From the NCBI GenBank assembly GCA_005879255.1, contig VBKY01000034.1:1-40373 (forward strand): a stretch of 40,373 nucleotides of DNA, written 5' to 3'. Source of the stretch: Deltaproteobacteria bacterium (GTDB lineage Bacteria; Desulfobacterota_B; Binatia; UBA9968). Under the pieces are notes generated by a model. It made no database searches. It saw only the letters and a program-made list of their open reading frames with translations, and had not been told where the DNA came from. A program made the position numbers and the translations under genes. Of the stretch, positions 8,607-17,273 are shown piece by piece; positions within the stretch are counted from its first letter, which is position 1; every line of letters begins with the position of its first letter.

Positions 8607-9661
8607 GGAATTTTTTCCTTGACACCGGCGGATTCGAAGGTCGCCATTTCGCCCATGATTCTTACCGCGGCCTCGATCAATCCCATCAGTATACAAGCGC
8701 CGGTTCCCTCGCCGAGGCGCATCGCCAAATCCAGGACAGCCGTTTGCTTGAGTTCTTCGAGCATCAACCCATGGCCTCTTTCCGCGGAAAGGTGCGAAGC
8801 AAAGAGAACATCTCGGACATGGAGACAAAAACGTTGAGCAAGCAGCGCCGCTGCTCCGGATATGAAACCGTCCAATACCATCGGGATACGCAAAGCTGCC
8901 GCGGCCAAAATCACTCCCGTCATGGCGCCGATTTCCAGGCCCCCTACTTTGGCGAGAACATCCAGCGGATCGTTGGGGTCGGGCCGGCTAAGGTCGAGAC
9001 CTTTTTCGATCGCGGCAATTTTTCTTCCGAGCGTTGCATCGTCGATTCCCGTGCCCCTGCCAACAACGTCAGCCGGTGCAGCGCCCGTCAAGGCACAAAG
9101 AATGGCCGCGGCGCTGCTGGTGTTGCCGATTCCCATGTCACCGGCGCCGAGCAAAAATAAATTTTGCGCCGTAGCTTCCGCGGCTGCCAGCTGAACGCCG
9201 AGTTCAACGGCGCGCAGCGCCTCGGCGCGCGTCATCGCTGGTCCTCGTGCAAAATTCGCCGTGCCGTGGCGGACCTTATAGGTGCGCAGCCCACGTTGGG
9301 CGGCAAAGTCGTGGTCGACGCCGACGTCGACGACTTCGGTGTCGACGCCGTGATGGCGCGCCAATACGTTGATCGCGGCGCCGCCATGAAGAAAGTTGTA
9401 AGTCATCTGAGCCGTGACTTCTTTGGGGTACGCGCTGACGGCCTCCTGTGTGATGCCGTGGTCGGCGGCAAAGACGAACAAGAGTTTGCGCCCCAACCGC
9501 GGCGGGACTTTTCCCTGGATGACGGCGATGCGGCGCGCCAGCTCTTCCAATTTACCAAGGCTTCCGTGCGGCTTGGTCAGGGAATCGAGCCGCTGCTGCG
9601 CTTCAGTTTCGATGGAACGATCCAAAGGACGGATTCTTTTGATCGTGTCGTCTAGGAGCAT
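8603..9661 (-). CDS. cobT: Nicotinate-nucleotide--dimethylbenzimidazole phosphoribosyltransferase CobT
   Basis: 352-residue cytosolic enzyme that activates the lower-ligand base as its alpha-riboside phosphate. Family motifs are LTKPHGSLGKLEELA, FAADHGITQEAVSAYP, GAGDMGIGNTSSAAAI and the C-terminal RLGEGTGA, whose glutamate is the known catalytic base position. The start at ATG 9661 lies inside the last codons of cobU (10-base overlap). The full-length family size (about 350) matches. Upstream in-frame codons to 9748 belong to cobU in another frame. Confidence 0.96.
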   Translation of the reverse strand: MLLDDTIKRIRPLDRSIETEAQQRLDSLTKPHGSLGKLEELARRIAVIQGKVPPRLGRKLLFVFAADHGITQEAVSAYPKEVTAQMTYNFLHGGAAINVLARHHGVDTEVVDVGVDHDFAAQRGLRTYKVRHGTANFARGPAMTRAEALRAVELGVQLAAAEATAQNLFLLGAGDMGIGNTSSAAAILCALTGAAPADVVGRGTGIDDATLGRKIAAIEKGLDLSRPDPNDPLDVLAKVGGLEIGAMTGVILAAAALRIPMVLDGFISGAAALLAQRFCLHVRDVLFASHLSAERGHGLMLEELKQTAVLDLAMRLGEGTGACILMGLIEAAVRIMGEMATFESAGVKEKIP

Positions 9662-10188
9662 AGCGTTTGCTTCTTTGCGACCAGCGGAATTCCCGCGACC
9701 GTCAGAATGACTTCGGTCGCAATTGCAGCCATTCGCTGATTGACCCAACCCGCGAGGTCACGAAATTGACGCGCCAGCGGATTATCCGGCACGATGCCCC
9801 AGCCGACCTCGTTGGTGACTAAAACGACGTGAAAATCCAAGTGTGGCAGTACGTTGATCAACGTCTCGACTTTTTCCTCGACATAGTTTTTGGCGGACCG
9901 AATCAAAAGGTTACTGAGCCAAAGAGTCAAACAATCCACCACGGCGCAGTCTATTTGGTTGCGACGCGCGAGCAGCACATCAGCCAATTCTATCGGCTCC
10001 TCGATGGTGACCCACTCGCTCCCGCGCCGTTTCTGGTGTTCAGCGATTCGCAGCGCCATTTCTTCGTCTTTGGCTTCGGCCGTCGCCAGGTAGAGCCGCC
10101 GGCTACCTAGTTCGCCGGCGCGCTGTTCGGCGTAGGTGCTTTTCCCCGAGCGCGCGCCGCCGGTGACCAAAATAATTTGGTTAGCCAT
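9652..10188 (-). CDS. cobU: Adenosylcobinamide kinase / adenosylcobinamide-phosphate guanylyltransferase CobU
   Basis: 178-residue bifunctional enzyme that phosphorylates adenosylcobinamide and then transfers GMP. It has the P-loop GGARSGKST at residues 9-17, the LYLATAEAKDEEM segment, VDCLTLWLSNLL, and VTNEVGWGIVPDNPLARQF. All are diagnostic and in order. ATG 10188 follows the cobD stop by 4 bases. It prepares the substrate for CobS downstream in the same operon and allows cobinamide salvage. Confidence 0.96.
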   Translation of the reverse strand: MANQIILVTGGARSGKSTYAEQRAGELGSRRLYLATAEAKDEEMALRIAEHQKRRGSEWVTIEEPIELADVLLARRNQIDCAVVDCLTLWLSNLLIRSAKNYVEEKVETLINVLPHLDFHVVLVTNEVGWGIVPDNPLARQFRDLAGWVNQRMAAIATEVILTVAGIPLVAKKQTLCS

Positions 10189-10192
10189 GGAA

Positions 10193-11349
10193 TTACCCGA
10201 TGGATGAGGCCGTCCATTCCTCGAGCGCCCGGAGCAGGCACCGGTTGTCCCTTCGCCTTTTCACGGCGATACGGAAATAATCGTTACCGAGTCCCGCAAA
10301 TGAATCGCAGGCACGGATGAGAATTTTCCTGCGTAATAGAAAAGAACGGAGCCGAAGCGCGTCGCCGGCGTGCCGCTCGATTTTGACGAGCAAGAAATTG
10401 GCCTTTGACGCAAAGGGATGGAACCCTTCGAGCGCCTCCAGGCGCTCGAATAAAAACTTTCTTTCCCGTTCCAACCAGCGCGCCGTCTTCACTGTGAAGC
10501 CCGAGTCTTTAAGACAGGCGAGCGCCACGCTCAAGGCCGGAGCGTTGACGGACCAGGGTTCCCGATAAGCGGCGAGCTGCGCGACTCGGCGAGCTTCACC
10601 GAGAAGATAGCCGAACCGAAGCCCGGGCAAGGCGTAGTATTTGGTCAGCGAGCGCAACACGATCAGATAGGCATTCTGCCGAACGAGCGCCTTAACGGAT
10701 TCCTTCTCGACAAAATCAATGAAGCTTCGTCGACGACGATAAAACATTTACGCTTCAGAGCAGCGTCAGCGATCTTTTCTATCTCAACCCTAGAGATCAA
10801 CTGGCCCGTCACACTGTTAGGCGTAGGGAGAAAGACAATGTCGCAATCTTTGTCCCAGGCGGCCATAAACCGCTGGGTCGAGAACTGAAAGCCGTCATCG
10901 GTGCCAAGAGTAAACTGGCGGATATCCGCTCCCGCTAGTGCCAGAGCATTGGCATATTCCGAAAACGCCGGACCAACAATCAATGCCTTGCGTGCCCGCA
11001 GAGCGGCGCACAAGAGATAGATGAGTTGGGTCGAACCGTTGCCGACCAATACTTCCGTGGCACTCATCCCATGATGCTCAGCCAAAGCTTCCTTGAGTTT
11101 TTCGCCATAAGCGGCAGGGTAACGCGAGATTTCACCGTAGCTCTTGATAAAGACTTTGCGTGCTGAAGGTGGCGGGCCCAAGGGGTTGATGCTGGCGCTG
11201 AAATCGAGAATCTCGCCGGCTTCTATGCCGGCATTGCGCGCCCACGCCTCGACATCGCCGCCGTGTTCTCTGTCGAGCCGTGGCTCTAGCCGCGTGTCGT
11301 CGACAGCAGCGCGAAAGTCGCGAGCGAGAGAATCGCCGTGACCAGACAT
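10193..11349 (-). pseudogene. cobD: L-threonine-O-3-phosphate decarboxylase CobD, single-base frameshift
   Basis: PLP enzyme of the aminotransferase fold that makes (R)-1-amino-2-propanol phosphate for the nucleotide loop. Two overlapping frames together give the whole protein. From ATG 11349 the frame runs LDFSASINPLGPP ... FIVVDEA. The remainder FIDFVEKESVKALV ... LRSLTKYYALPGLRFGY (with the PLP lysine) continues in another frame to 10193. The break is at about 10723-10724: gaagcttcattg is read where gaagctttcattg would keep frame, so one T is missing. The start has an excellent AAGGAGGG and overlaps cbiB by 64 bases. The rest of both halves looks undamaged, so this is either a very recent mutation, programmed slippage or a read error. 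Confidence 0.88.
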
Positions 11350-12293
11350 AATGCACGTCCCTCCTTCAACATTTCGATTCCGGCCGGCGTCAGGTCGTCG
11401 CCCATATAGGGCCTATAGATTTCTTCGCCGAAGTAAATGCTTGGACCGCCGAGCCGGATGCCGAAGGCGCCGGCCAGCGCCGCCTCGGGGTAGCCCGCGT
11501 TGGGGCTCAAATGATTGGCATGATCGCGCCGCACGGTTTGAAAGGCGCGCGCTGGATTCAGACGCGCCGCCAAGGCAGCGACAACGATAAAGAGAGCGGT
11601 CAGACGCGCGGGGATATAATTAGCCAGATCGTCCAGCCGCGCGGCGAACTTGCCAAAGTAAAAATACCGTTCAGTGCGGTAGCCGATCATGGAATCCAGC
11701 GTGTTGATCGCTTTGTAAGCGATCGCCAGCGGAATCCCGCCGAGGAAAAGATAAAAGAGCGGCGCCACAATGCCGTCGCACGTGCTCTCAGCCAAGGACT
11801 CCAAGCTTGCGCGAAGTACCTTGTCCTGGTTCAAAGCGGAAGTGTCGCGGCCGACGATGTCCGACAATCGTTGGCGCCCCTCAGGTAGATTGCCTTTGCT
11901 CAGTGGAGTTTCGATGCGGGCTATGGCGTCGAGTAGTCCGCGCGTTGCCAGGGTTGTGGAGGCCAACGTCGCGGTGGCGATAAATGAAAGCCAGAAAGGG
12001 AGCAATAGAAAAATATCAACCAGCACCGCTGCCGTCGCGGCCGAGAGCGCGATCAGAAAAAGCGCCAGCGCTGTTCCAGCCAGAAAATCGCGGCGGGCAT
12101 GGCCGCTTCGTAAAAGCCGTTCTCCATAGGAAATAAGTTTTCCCATCAAAATAACCGGATGGGGCAGCCAGCGCGGATCGCCGACGGCCAGATCCAGAAG
12201 GAACGCGCCGATTAGGAGCGCCGCCGAGGAATCTAAGAACAATTGCCAATTCATTGTGAGTGCCGGCAATGTGAATGCGGGGACCGGCGACAT
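11286..12293 (-). CDS. cbiB: Adenosylcobinamide-phosphate synthase CbiB
   Basis: Membrane enzyme of about 335 residues that attaches aminopropanol (phosphate), the CobD product, to adenosylcobyric acid. Family motifs are LDLAVGDPRWLPHPVILMG near the N-terminus, ESTCDGIVAPLFYLFLGG in the middle and the NAGYPEAALAGAFGIRLGG segment near the C-terminus. Several hydrophobic helices are present. ATG 12293 overlaps the cobQ stop (TGATG), suggesting coupling. GTG 12296 and internal ATG 12254 (MNWQLFL, closer to the family start) are alternatives. Its 3' end overlaps cobD. Confidence 0.94.
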   Translation of the reverse strand: MSPVPAFTLPALTMNWQLFLDSSAALLIGAFLLDLAVGDPRWLPHPVILMGKLISYGERLLRSGHARRDFLAGTALALFLIALSAATAAVLVDIFLLLPFWLSFIATATLASTTLATRGLLDAIARIETPLSKGNLPEGRQRLSDIVGRDTSALNQDKVLRASLESLAESTCDGIVAPLFYLFLGGIPLAIAYKAINTLDSMIGYRTERYFYFGKFAARLDDLANYIPARLTALFIVVAALAARLNPARAFQTVRRDHANHLSPNAGYPEAALAGAFGIRLGGPSIYFGEEIYRPYMGDDLTPAGIEMLKEGRALCLVTAILSLATFALLSTTRG

Positions 12294-13891
12294 CACAGGA
12301 TCTTTTCCCGGCGCGCGCGGCGCGGCGGATCAACGATCCAACTCTTAATAAGATGCATGTTCAATGATCTTCTCAGATGATCCGCCCAGCGGTCGATGCG
12401 TGTTTCTCGCTCCGCGGTAACGTAGCTACATCCGGCCGCGGGGGCAAGGCGGGCGGCGGCGCGCGCCGCGGCAACAAAACCATGGCGAAATTCATCGGCA
12501 TCAAAAAGTCCGTGCACATAGGTGCCGATCACCCGACCGCAAGCGCTGACGGCGCCGTCCCCTACGGAACCGGAAATTCCTTCCCGAAAAATATCGGCAA
12601 AAGGTTGTCCCTTCGTTTCGTAAGTCGTTTCTCCGAGATGAATCTCATAGCCATGAAAGACGGTCTCGATGCACGACGCGGCGCCAAAGACATCGCGTCG
12701 CGCTCGGCCATGTATCCGTCGAACCGTCTTCTCTGGATGAAGCACGGTGCGCACCGGAAGGAATCCCAGTCCCACCCGATTACAGGGTGTTCCTTGATTC
12801 TCGATACCCTGGGGATCTTCAATGGAAACACCGAGCATCTGAAAGCCGCCGCAGATGCCGATGATCGGCATGCCGATTTCAGAGAGCCGGCGAAGCTCAC
12901 CGGCAAAACCACGATGCTCCAACCATTGTAAATCGTCGAGCGTCTGCTTGGTGCCGGGCAAGATGACCAAATCGGCTGCAGCCATCTCGCCAGGGTTTTC
13001 CAAATAGGCCAACGATACCACGGGCTCCAGGGCGAGTGCGTCGAAATCGGTGAAATTTGCCATATGCGGCAGAGCGATGACGCCGATGCGGAGCGCTCGT
13101 GCTGATCCCGATTCAAGATTTTTCCACAGGTGCGCGGCCGATGTACGGTCTTCCAAAGCAACGCCGTCTTCTTCGTCGAGGCCGAGATCGCGGAAGAAAG
13201 GCACGATGCCAACGCAAGGTAGTCCGAGGCGCTCTTCCATCGTCGTTATGCCCGGCCGCAACAGCGATTCGTCGCCGCGAAATTTATTGATGACAAAGCC
13301 GCGGATGCGCGGCCTATCTTGGGGTTGGAGCAATTCTATCGTTCCGAGCAGCGACGCGAAGACTCCACCCCGGTCGATGTCGCCGACCAGCAAGCAGGCG
13401 GCATCGGCGGCGTGCGCCATGCGCATATTCACGATGTCGTGTTCCCGTAGGTTGATCTCCGCCGGCGAGCCGGCGCCTTCGAGCAGCATGAGGTCGTGAT
13501 TCGCCGACAGCCGTTTGTAAGCGTCGAGCACTGAGGGGAAAAGCTGCTCAACGCGCCAGGTGTGATAATCCGCCGCGGTCACTTGTCCCCAGATCTTTCC
13601 CAATAGAATCACCTGCGCGCCGGTGTCCGTTGAGGGCTTGAGCAGGATGGGATTCATCTCCACGCCTGGAATGGCGCGGCAGGCTTCCGCTTGCAGCGCC
13701 TGGGCGCGGCCGATCTCGCCGCCGTCCGGCGTCGCCGCGGAATTGAGCGACATATTTTGCGCCTTGAAAGGCGCGATGTGATAACCGTCGTTGGCAAGAA
13801 CGCGTCCCAGGCCCGTGGTGATTATTGACTTCCCCACGTGCGATGAGGTGCCCAATATCATCAAAGCATCTTTGCGCTGGGTTGCGTTCAT
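12293..13891 (-). CDS. cobQ: Cobyric acid synthase CobQ (CbiP)
   Basis: 532-residue ATP-dependent amidase that adds four amide groups to adenosylcobyrinic acid a,c-diamide. The N-terminal dethiobiotin-synthetase-like domain has LGTSSHVGKSIITTGLG and the substrate segment KAQNMSLNS. The middle includes LLEGAGSPAEINL and GDIDRGGVF. The C-terminal type-1 glutamine amidotransferase domain has the nucleophile in GICGGFQMLG and the histidine in YVHGLFD. Length and order are normal. ATG 13891 lies 16 bases after the DUF4430 gene and has only a weak ribosome site. Confidence 0.96.
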   Translation of the reverse strand: MNATQRKDALMILGTSSHVGKSIITTGLGRVLANDGYHIAPFKAQNMSLNSAATPDGGEIGRAQALQAEACRAIPGVEMNPILLKPSTDTGAQVILLGKIWGQVTAADYHTWRVEQLFPSVLDAYKRLSANHDLMLLEGAGSPAEINLREHDIVNMRMAHAADAACLLVGDIDRGGVFASLLGTIELLQPQDRPRIRGFVINKFRGDESLLRPGITTMEERLGLPCVGIVPFFRDLGLDEEDGVALEDRTSAAHLWKNLESGSARALRIGVIALPHMANFTDFDALALEPVVSLAYLENPGEMAAADLVILPGTKQTLDDLQWLEHRGFAGELRRLSEIGMPIIGICGGFQMLGVSIEDPQGIENQGTPCNRVGLGFLPVRTVLHPEKTVRRIHGRARRDVFGAASCIETVFHGYEIHLGETTYETKGQPFADIFREGISGSVGDGAVSACGRVIGTYVHGLFDADEFRHGFVAAARAAARLAPAAGCSYVTAERETRIDRWADHLRRSLNMHLIKSWIVDPPRRARREKIL

Positions 13892-13907
13892 TTCTACTCG
13901 TTCACGT

Positions 13908-14276
13908 TTATGAGCAGGACCCGACGAGGTAAAGCCATTTGATCCAGTCGCCGTTCCTTACGAGATACCGCTCAGCAGGAACATTAGAGCTACGGCCGTT
14001 AACCTCGAAGCGCCAGCCGCGGTCGCTGGCGAAGTCATTTTTGACTCCGTCAATTTCCTCGACAAAATGTTCCATGCCATATCGAGGCGACGTTGTTACC
14101 GGCAACCGGTTCCACAAGACGTCGAGCACCGTGCTCTTATCAGGAACGGTGACCAGCGCTTCGAACGGCCGCCTGCCTGTGGGTCCAAAGTCGATAGTCA
14201 CCGTGACTTCGATCATTTGCTTCTCAAACTTCCCCGGCGTTGAGGTTTTGACTATAACGCCAGAGAGAGGACGCAT
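13908..14276 (-). CDS. Small DUF4430 (transcobalamin C-terminal-like) domain protein
   Basis: 122-residue protein recognised as a stand-alone DUF4430 domain, related to the beta-domain of vertebrate transcobalamin and intrinsic factor. The visible pattern is the strand-turn motif WRFEVNG (88-94) followed by ERYLVRNGDWIKWLY (102-116), with an early STVLDVLW helix. It sits between btuB and cobQ: ATG 14276 directly follows the btuB stop, and cobQ starts 16 bases downstream. ATG at codon 21 (MIEVTVTIDFG) is an alternative start. No convincing signal peptide is visible from either start, which is odd for a domain usually found outside the cytoplasm. A corrinoid-binding or shuttling role is inference from the fold and position. 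Confidence 0.75.
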   Translation of the reverse strand: MRPLSGVIVKTSTPGKFEKQMIEVTVTIDFGPTGRRPFEALVTVPDKSTVLDVLWNRLPVTTSPRYGMEHFVEEIDGVKNDFASDRGWRFEVNGRSSNVPAERYLVRNGDWIKWLYLVGSCS

Positions 14277-16157
14277 TTACTTGCCGAAGGTGGCGCGAAC
14301 GCCGAGCAAAAAATTCACCGGTCGAGCGCGGAACCCGTCGACTTCTTCATATTTCTTGTTGAATAGGTTTTCGATCTTGCCGAACAGCGTGAGGTTTTTT
14401 ACTCCCGGTACCTTCCAGGGTAGCGAATAATAAGAAGCTAGATCGAAAATTCCGTAACCGGGTTTCCTGATGTCGCCAAATGGAGAGGATGCCCTAAAAT
14501 CATCTCGGCTTCCGACGACATTTGCACTGAGATTCACATTGCCCCGATGTCTTGGCCGGCGGCGAAGTTTGCCATCCGCCGTATCCCAGTCAAGATAAGT
14601 GTAATTGGCGTTCACGGTGAGCGATGTGAGAAGCTTGATATCCAAACTCCACTCTACACCGTCGAAACGCGCCCTGCCGACGTTTTCGGCGCGAAAACAG
14701 CCGAACGGATTCCCTGGGATCGGCCGGCCCTCGATCAAATCTTGCACCTCTCGATGAAAATAGGTCGCTCCCAGCTTTACGCGTTCGCTCAAAACGGTTT
14801 GTTCAACTCCCGCGTTCAACTCCCAGCTTCTCTCGGGGTCGAGATTGGGATTGCCGAAGGCGGGACAGCCGAAGCCCGGCGGAAAGAATAATTCATTCAA
14901 CGTTGGTGCTTTGAAGCCTTTGGCATAGCCTCCCTTCAATTTTGTTCCGGTTTCCCGGAAGAGGTACGCGGCGGAGAAAGAAGGCGTCCATGCGGTACCG
15001 AAGCTCTGGTTGTCGTCCAGGCGAATGCCGGGAATCATGATCAAGCGGCGGTCAAGAAACTGGAATTGTTCCTGCAGGTAGTAACCAAGATTTCTAATCG
15101 CTTTATCGATTCCGCCGCTAGTGCTCGCCGACCGGCGTTTGTACTCGACTCCGAAGGTCGTCGTGCTCCATTCTTCATATCGATAGTTAGTCTGAAATTC
15201 GCCCGTATCGATGCGCGGACGAAAACGATCCCTCGTGCGCGAGTCGCAAGGGAAACCGAAAAAGGTGCACGCGTCGACATCGTCGCTGTCTTTGATGTGC
15301 TCCTTAAACATCGATCCCGAGATTCGATAGTCCCAGTTCTCAAAAATTTTCTGCTCCCACTCCAACTTGCCTAAGTATTGGGTGGTGGCTTCCCGCGCGT
15401 TGGGATCGGGCTGCGAAGCGAAGTTGTTGTTATTGAACAGCCCAAGATCGGTCTTGACGAAGTGAAAGATCCCTTTGAGGCTCGCGTCTTCCGTCACTTG
15501 GTAGTCGAGCCGCGCCGACGCCGCGAGGTTGCGGTAGTCGTCGTTGACGCTGTGAAAACCCTGGCTCTCGATGCGAGCCGCACTGAAGGAATAGCCGAGT
15601 TTCCCCGCACCGCCTCGCAGACTCAGGGTCTGACGATGGGTCGAGCCGTTGCCGCCTTCCAGAGATAGGCCGGCTTCCAGCGGGCCCTGGCCCTTCTTCG
15701 TGATGATGTTGATCACTCCACCGATTGCTTGCGAGCCGTAGAGAGTTCCACCCGCGCCACGGAGAATTTCGATCCGCTCGACGTTGTCCGTAGTCAGGTG
15801 GGCGAAATTAAAAGCGCCAAGAGTCGTGCTGTTGACCTCGACGCCGTCGATCAGAACCAAAACATGATCCGACTCAGAGCCTCGAATGAACACGGACGTA
15901 GCGGCGCCGCGCGAACCTGACTGGACCACATCCAGCCCAGGCACATTGCGCAAGGCCTCCAGGACCGTCTCTGCCTGCTGGTCCTGAATGTCCTTTGCCG
16001 TGATCACGGACGCCGACGTTGTCACTTGCTGCAGGGGCGTTTCCGTGCGCGTGGAAGTCACGAAAACCGGCGGAAGCGTGGGCTCCTGCGGTTCTGCGAC
16101 AGGCAGTCTAGAAAACGACAACCAAAATAGAAATAAGAGAAGTAAACCAACCTTCAT
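14277..16157 (-). CDS. btuB: TonB-dependent outer-membrane corrinoid receptor BtuB
   Basis: 626-residue TonB-dependent receptor. ATG 16157 was chosen for its AAAGGAGG ribosome site and because the next residues (VGLLLLFLFWLSFS) form a signal peptide. A TonB box-like TLPPVFVTSTR lies near the mature N-terminus. The plug domain has VLEALRNVPGLDVV, RGSESDHVLVLIDGVEVN and IEILRGAGGTLYGSQAIGG. The C-terminal strand ends NFLLGVRATFGK. A cobalamin riboswitch precedes it and cobalamin genes follow, so the ligand is almost certainly a corrinoid. The start codon's ribosome site can pair with an upstream pyrimidine run, a likely riboswitch output. Confidence 0.94.
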   Translation of the reverse strand: MKVGLLLLFLFWLSFSRLPVAEPQEPTLPPVFVTSTRTETPLQQVTTSASVITAKDIQDQQAETVLEALRNVPGLDVVQSGSRGAATSVFIRGSESDHVLVLIDGVEVNSTTLGAFNFAHLTTDNVERIEILRGAGGTLYGSQAIGGVINIITKKGQGPLEAGLSLEGGNGSTHRQTLSLRGGAGKLGYSFSAARIESQGFHSVNDDYRNLAASARLDYQVTEDASLKGIFHFVKTDLGLFNNNNFASQPDPNAREATTQYLGKLEWEQKIFENWDYRISGSMFKEHIKDSDDVDACTFFGFPCDSRTRDRFRPRIDTGEFQTNYRYEEWSTTTFGVEYKRRSASTSGGIDKAIRNLGYYLQEQFQFLDRRLIMIPGIRLDDNQSFGTAWTPSFSAAYLFRETGTKLKGGYAKGFKAPTLNELFFPPGFGCPAFGNPNLDPERSWELNAGVEQTVLSERVKLGATYFHREVQDLIEGRPIPGNPFGCFRAENVGRARFDGVEWSLDIKLLTSLTVNANYTYLDWDTADGKLRRRPRHRGNVNLSANVVGSRDDFRASSPFGDIRKPGYGIFDLASYYSLPWKVPGVKNLTLFGKIENLFNKKYEEVDGFRARPVNFLLGVRATFGK

Positions 16158-16162
16158 GGAAA

Positions 16163-16187
16163 CCTCCTTTTCCCGCGAAAGGGGAGT
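16163..16187 (-). promoter_or_regulatory. Ribosome-site-sequestering hairpin of btuB leader
   Basis: On the minus strand the run ctcccctttc can pair with gaaaaggag, which contains the Shine-Dalgarno of btuB, across a short cgcgg-type loop. This is the expected expression platform for a cobalamin riboswitch acting on translation initiation. Pairing was judged by eye. Confidence 0.5.
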
Positions 16188-16197
16188 TGTTTGTGGC

Positions 16198-16354
16198 AAC
16201 ACGGACAGGTCTCCTGGCTTGAGCTTCGAACCTACTCGCCGCGCCTTCCCATCCTTCGCCGCTCGGGCTCGGGACAGTGGCTATTACGTGCGGCTTTCGT
16301 AGCTCCTACAGTTGCGGGGCAGCAGGGGAATTCTTCCCCCCTTAACTTCCCCCA
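16198..16354 (-). promoter_or_regulatory. Cobalamin riboswitch upstream of btuB
   Basis: Minus-strand leader with the conserved cobalamin-aptamer core: gctgccccgcaactgta, acgaaagcc, agccactgtccc, gggaaggcg and the B12 box gccaggagacctgtc (16204-16218), in the correct order and spacing. It ends about 40 bases before btuB, and a ribosome-site hairpin lies between. It lies downstream of tonB, so btuB is under a second B12 checkpoint even if transcription comes through from tonB. Boundaries are approximate. Confidence 0.93.
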
Positions 16355-16355
16355 T

Positions 16356-16424
16356 CCAATTTTGGATTTTGGATTGCTGATTTTGGATTGAATCTAAGAC
16401 CCAAAATCTAAAATCAAAAATTGG
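16356..16424. repeat. AT-rich inverted repeat of 'ttggatt' words
   Basis: The two flanks ccaattttggattttgg and ccaaaatctaaaatc...aattgg are near reverse complements, so the 69-base element can fold into one long imperfect hairpin. Internally it is built of ttttggatt words. It lies between the tonB stop and the btuB riboswitch and could end or stabilise the tonB transcript, but it has no clean T-tract. It resembles the short repeats at 3931-3962. The remaining bases to 16512 show nothing recognisable. Confidence 0.5.
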
Positions 16425-16512
16425 CGGCGGGTTAGTGAGGAGGTGAGTCACCCCTTTCCCTTGCATCCGTCTGCGGTTAATAAGACTGGGCTTTATGACC
16501 TCCTAAAATTGT

Positions 16513-17268
16513 TTACCAAGATTTCGCATCCGCGAGGCGAAACTCGATGGGAATGCGCAGCCAGCTTTCGACCGGCTTGTCGCCGTGACGCGCCGGATGA
16601 AAGCGCCAGCGTTTTATCGCTTCGGCGGCGGCCCGGTCGAGCGCATCGCTGCCGGAGCTGTTGTTGATTTCCACTTGTTTAGAACGGCCTTGATCGTCGA
16701 CGAGCACGCGCAGGAGCACGCGACCTTCGCGGCCGTCGCGGCGCGCGCTCTCCGGATAATCCGGTCTAGGCGTTTCGCGATAGCGCGCTTGCGTCAGAGC
16801 GATGCCAGCGCCGAATGAACCTGATCCATTGCCGTTACCGTTGCCGGTTCCGGTAAGACCCGTACCGGAGCCATTCGCATCGTTTCCCGTGGGACCGGAA
16901 ATCGCCGCGCCGACGGTCTCGGCAGAGCTTGCTATCGCCGAAACGAACGCCATGCTGGTGTCGCTGACCTTTGCAACAGTTTCAGCAGGCAAAGTTTGCG
17001 GCTCCGGATTGCTAGTTGTCTTCGATTCGAATCTTAGTTCGACTGCAGGCGGCGTACTGCGATGCGATTTCGCATCGCCTGGACCAACGGGTTTTCCTTT
17101 ACCGCTACCGCCTTGACCGCCCGCGCCTCCCTCTTCTTGCTCTATCGGCAGAATTTTCACCTGAATCGTGTCCACCTGGCTTCGACCGCCAAATGAAACC
17201 GGATACACCAACGCGGCGGCGTGCAAAGACAAAGAGAGAACAAAGAAAAAGACCAATCTCATGATCAT
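16513..17268 (-). CDS. tonB: TonB-family energy transducer linked to B12 uptake
   Basis: 251-residue TonB-like protein that would couple proton-motive force to the neighbouring BtuB. Residues 3-22 form the single N-terminal membrane anchor. A long flexible periplasmic linker follows, unusually rich in Gly, Asn and Ser (TGTGNGNGNGSGS) where many TonBs are Pro-rich. The C-terminal TonB domain is clear: PRPDYPESARRDGREGRVLL, LDRAAAEAIKRWRFHPA and a terminal IPIEFRL strand. ATG 17268 follows a GAGG seven bases upstream, which can pair with GGCCTC in the leader. It is directly downstream of a cobalamin riboswitch, marking it as a dedicated B12 TonB. No exbB/exbD are nearby. Confidence 0.9.
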   Translation of the reverse strand: MIMRLVFFFVLSLSLHAAALVYPVSFGGRSQVDTIQVKILPIEQEEGGAGGQGGSGKGKPVGPGDAKSHRSTPPAVELRFESKTTSNPEPQTLPAETVAKVSDTSMAFVSAIASSAETVGAAISGPTGNDANGSGTGLTGTGNGNGNGSGSFGAGIALTQARYRETPRPDYPESARRDGREGRVLLRVLVDDQGRSKQVEINNSSGSDALDRAAAEAIKRWRFHPARHGDKPVESWLRIPIEFRLADAKSW

Positions 17269-17273
17269 CGATT

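Noticed and set aside
13120..13128. DnaA-box-like ttttccaca
   Set aside because: A single degenerate match inside cobQ coding sequence, with no cluster or AT-rich unwinding region.
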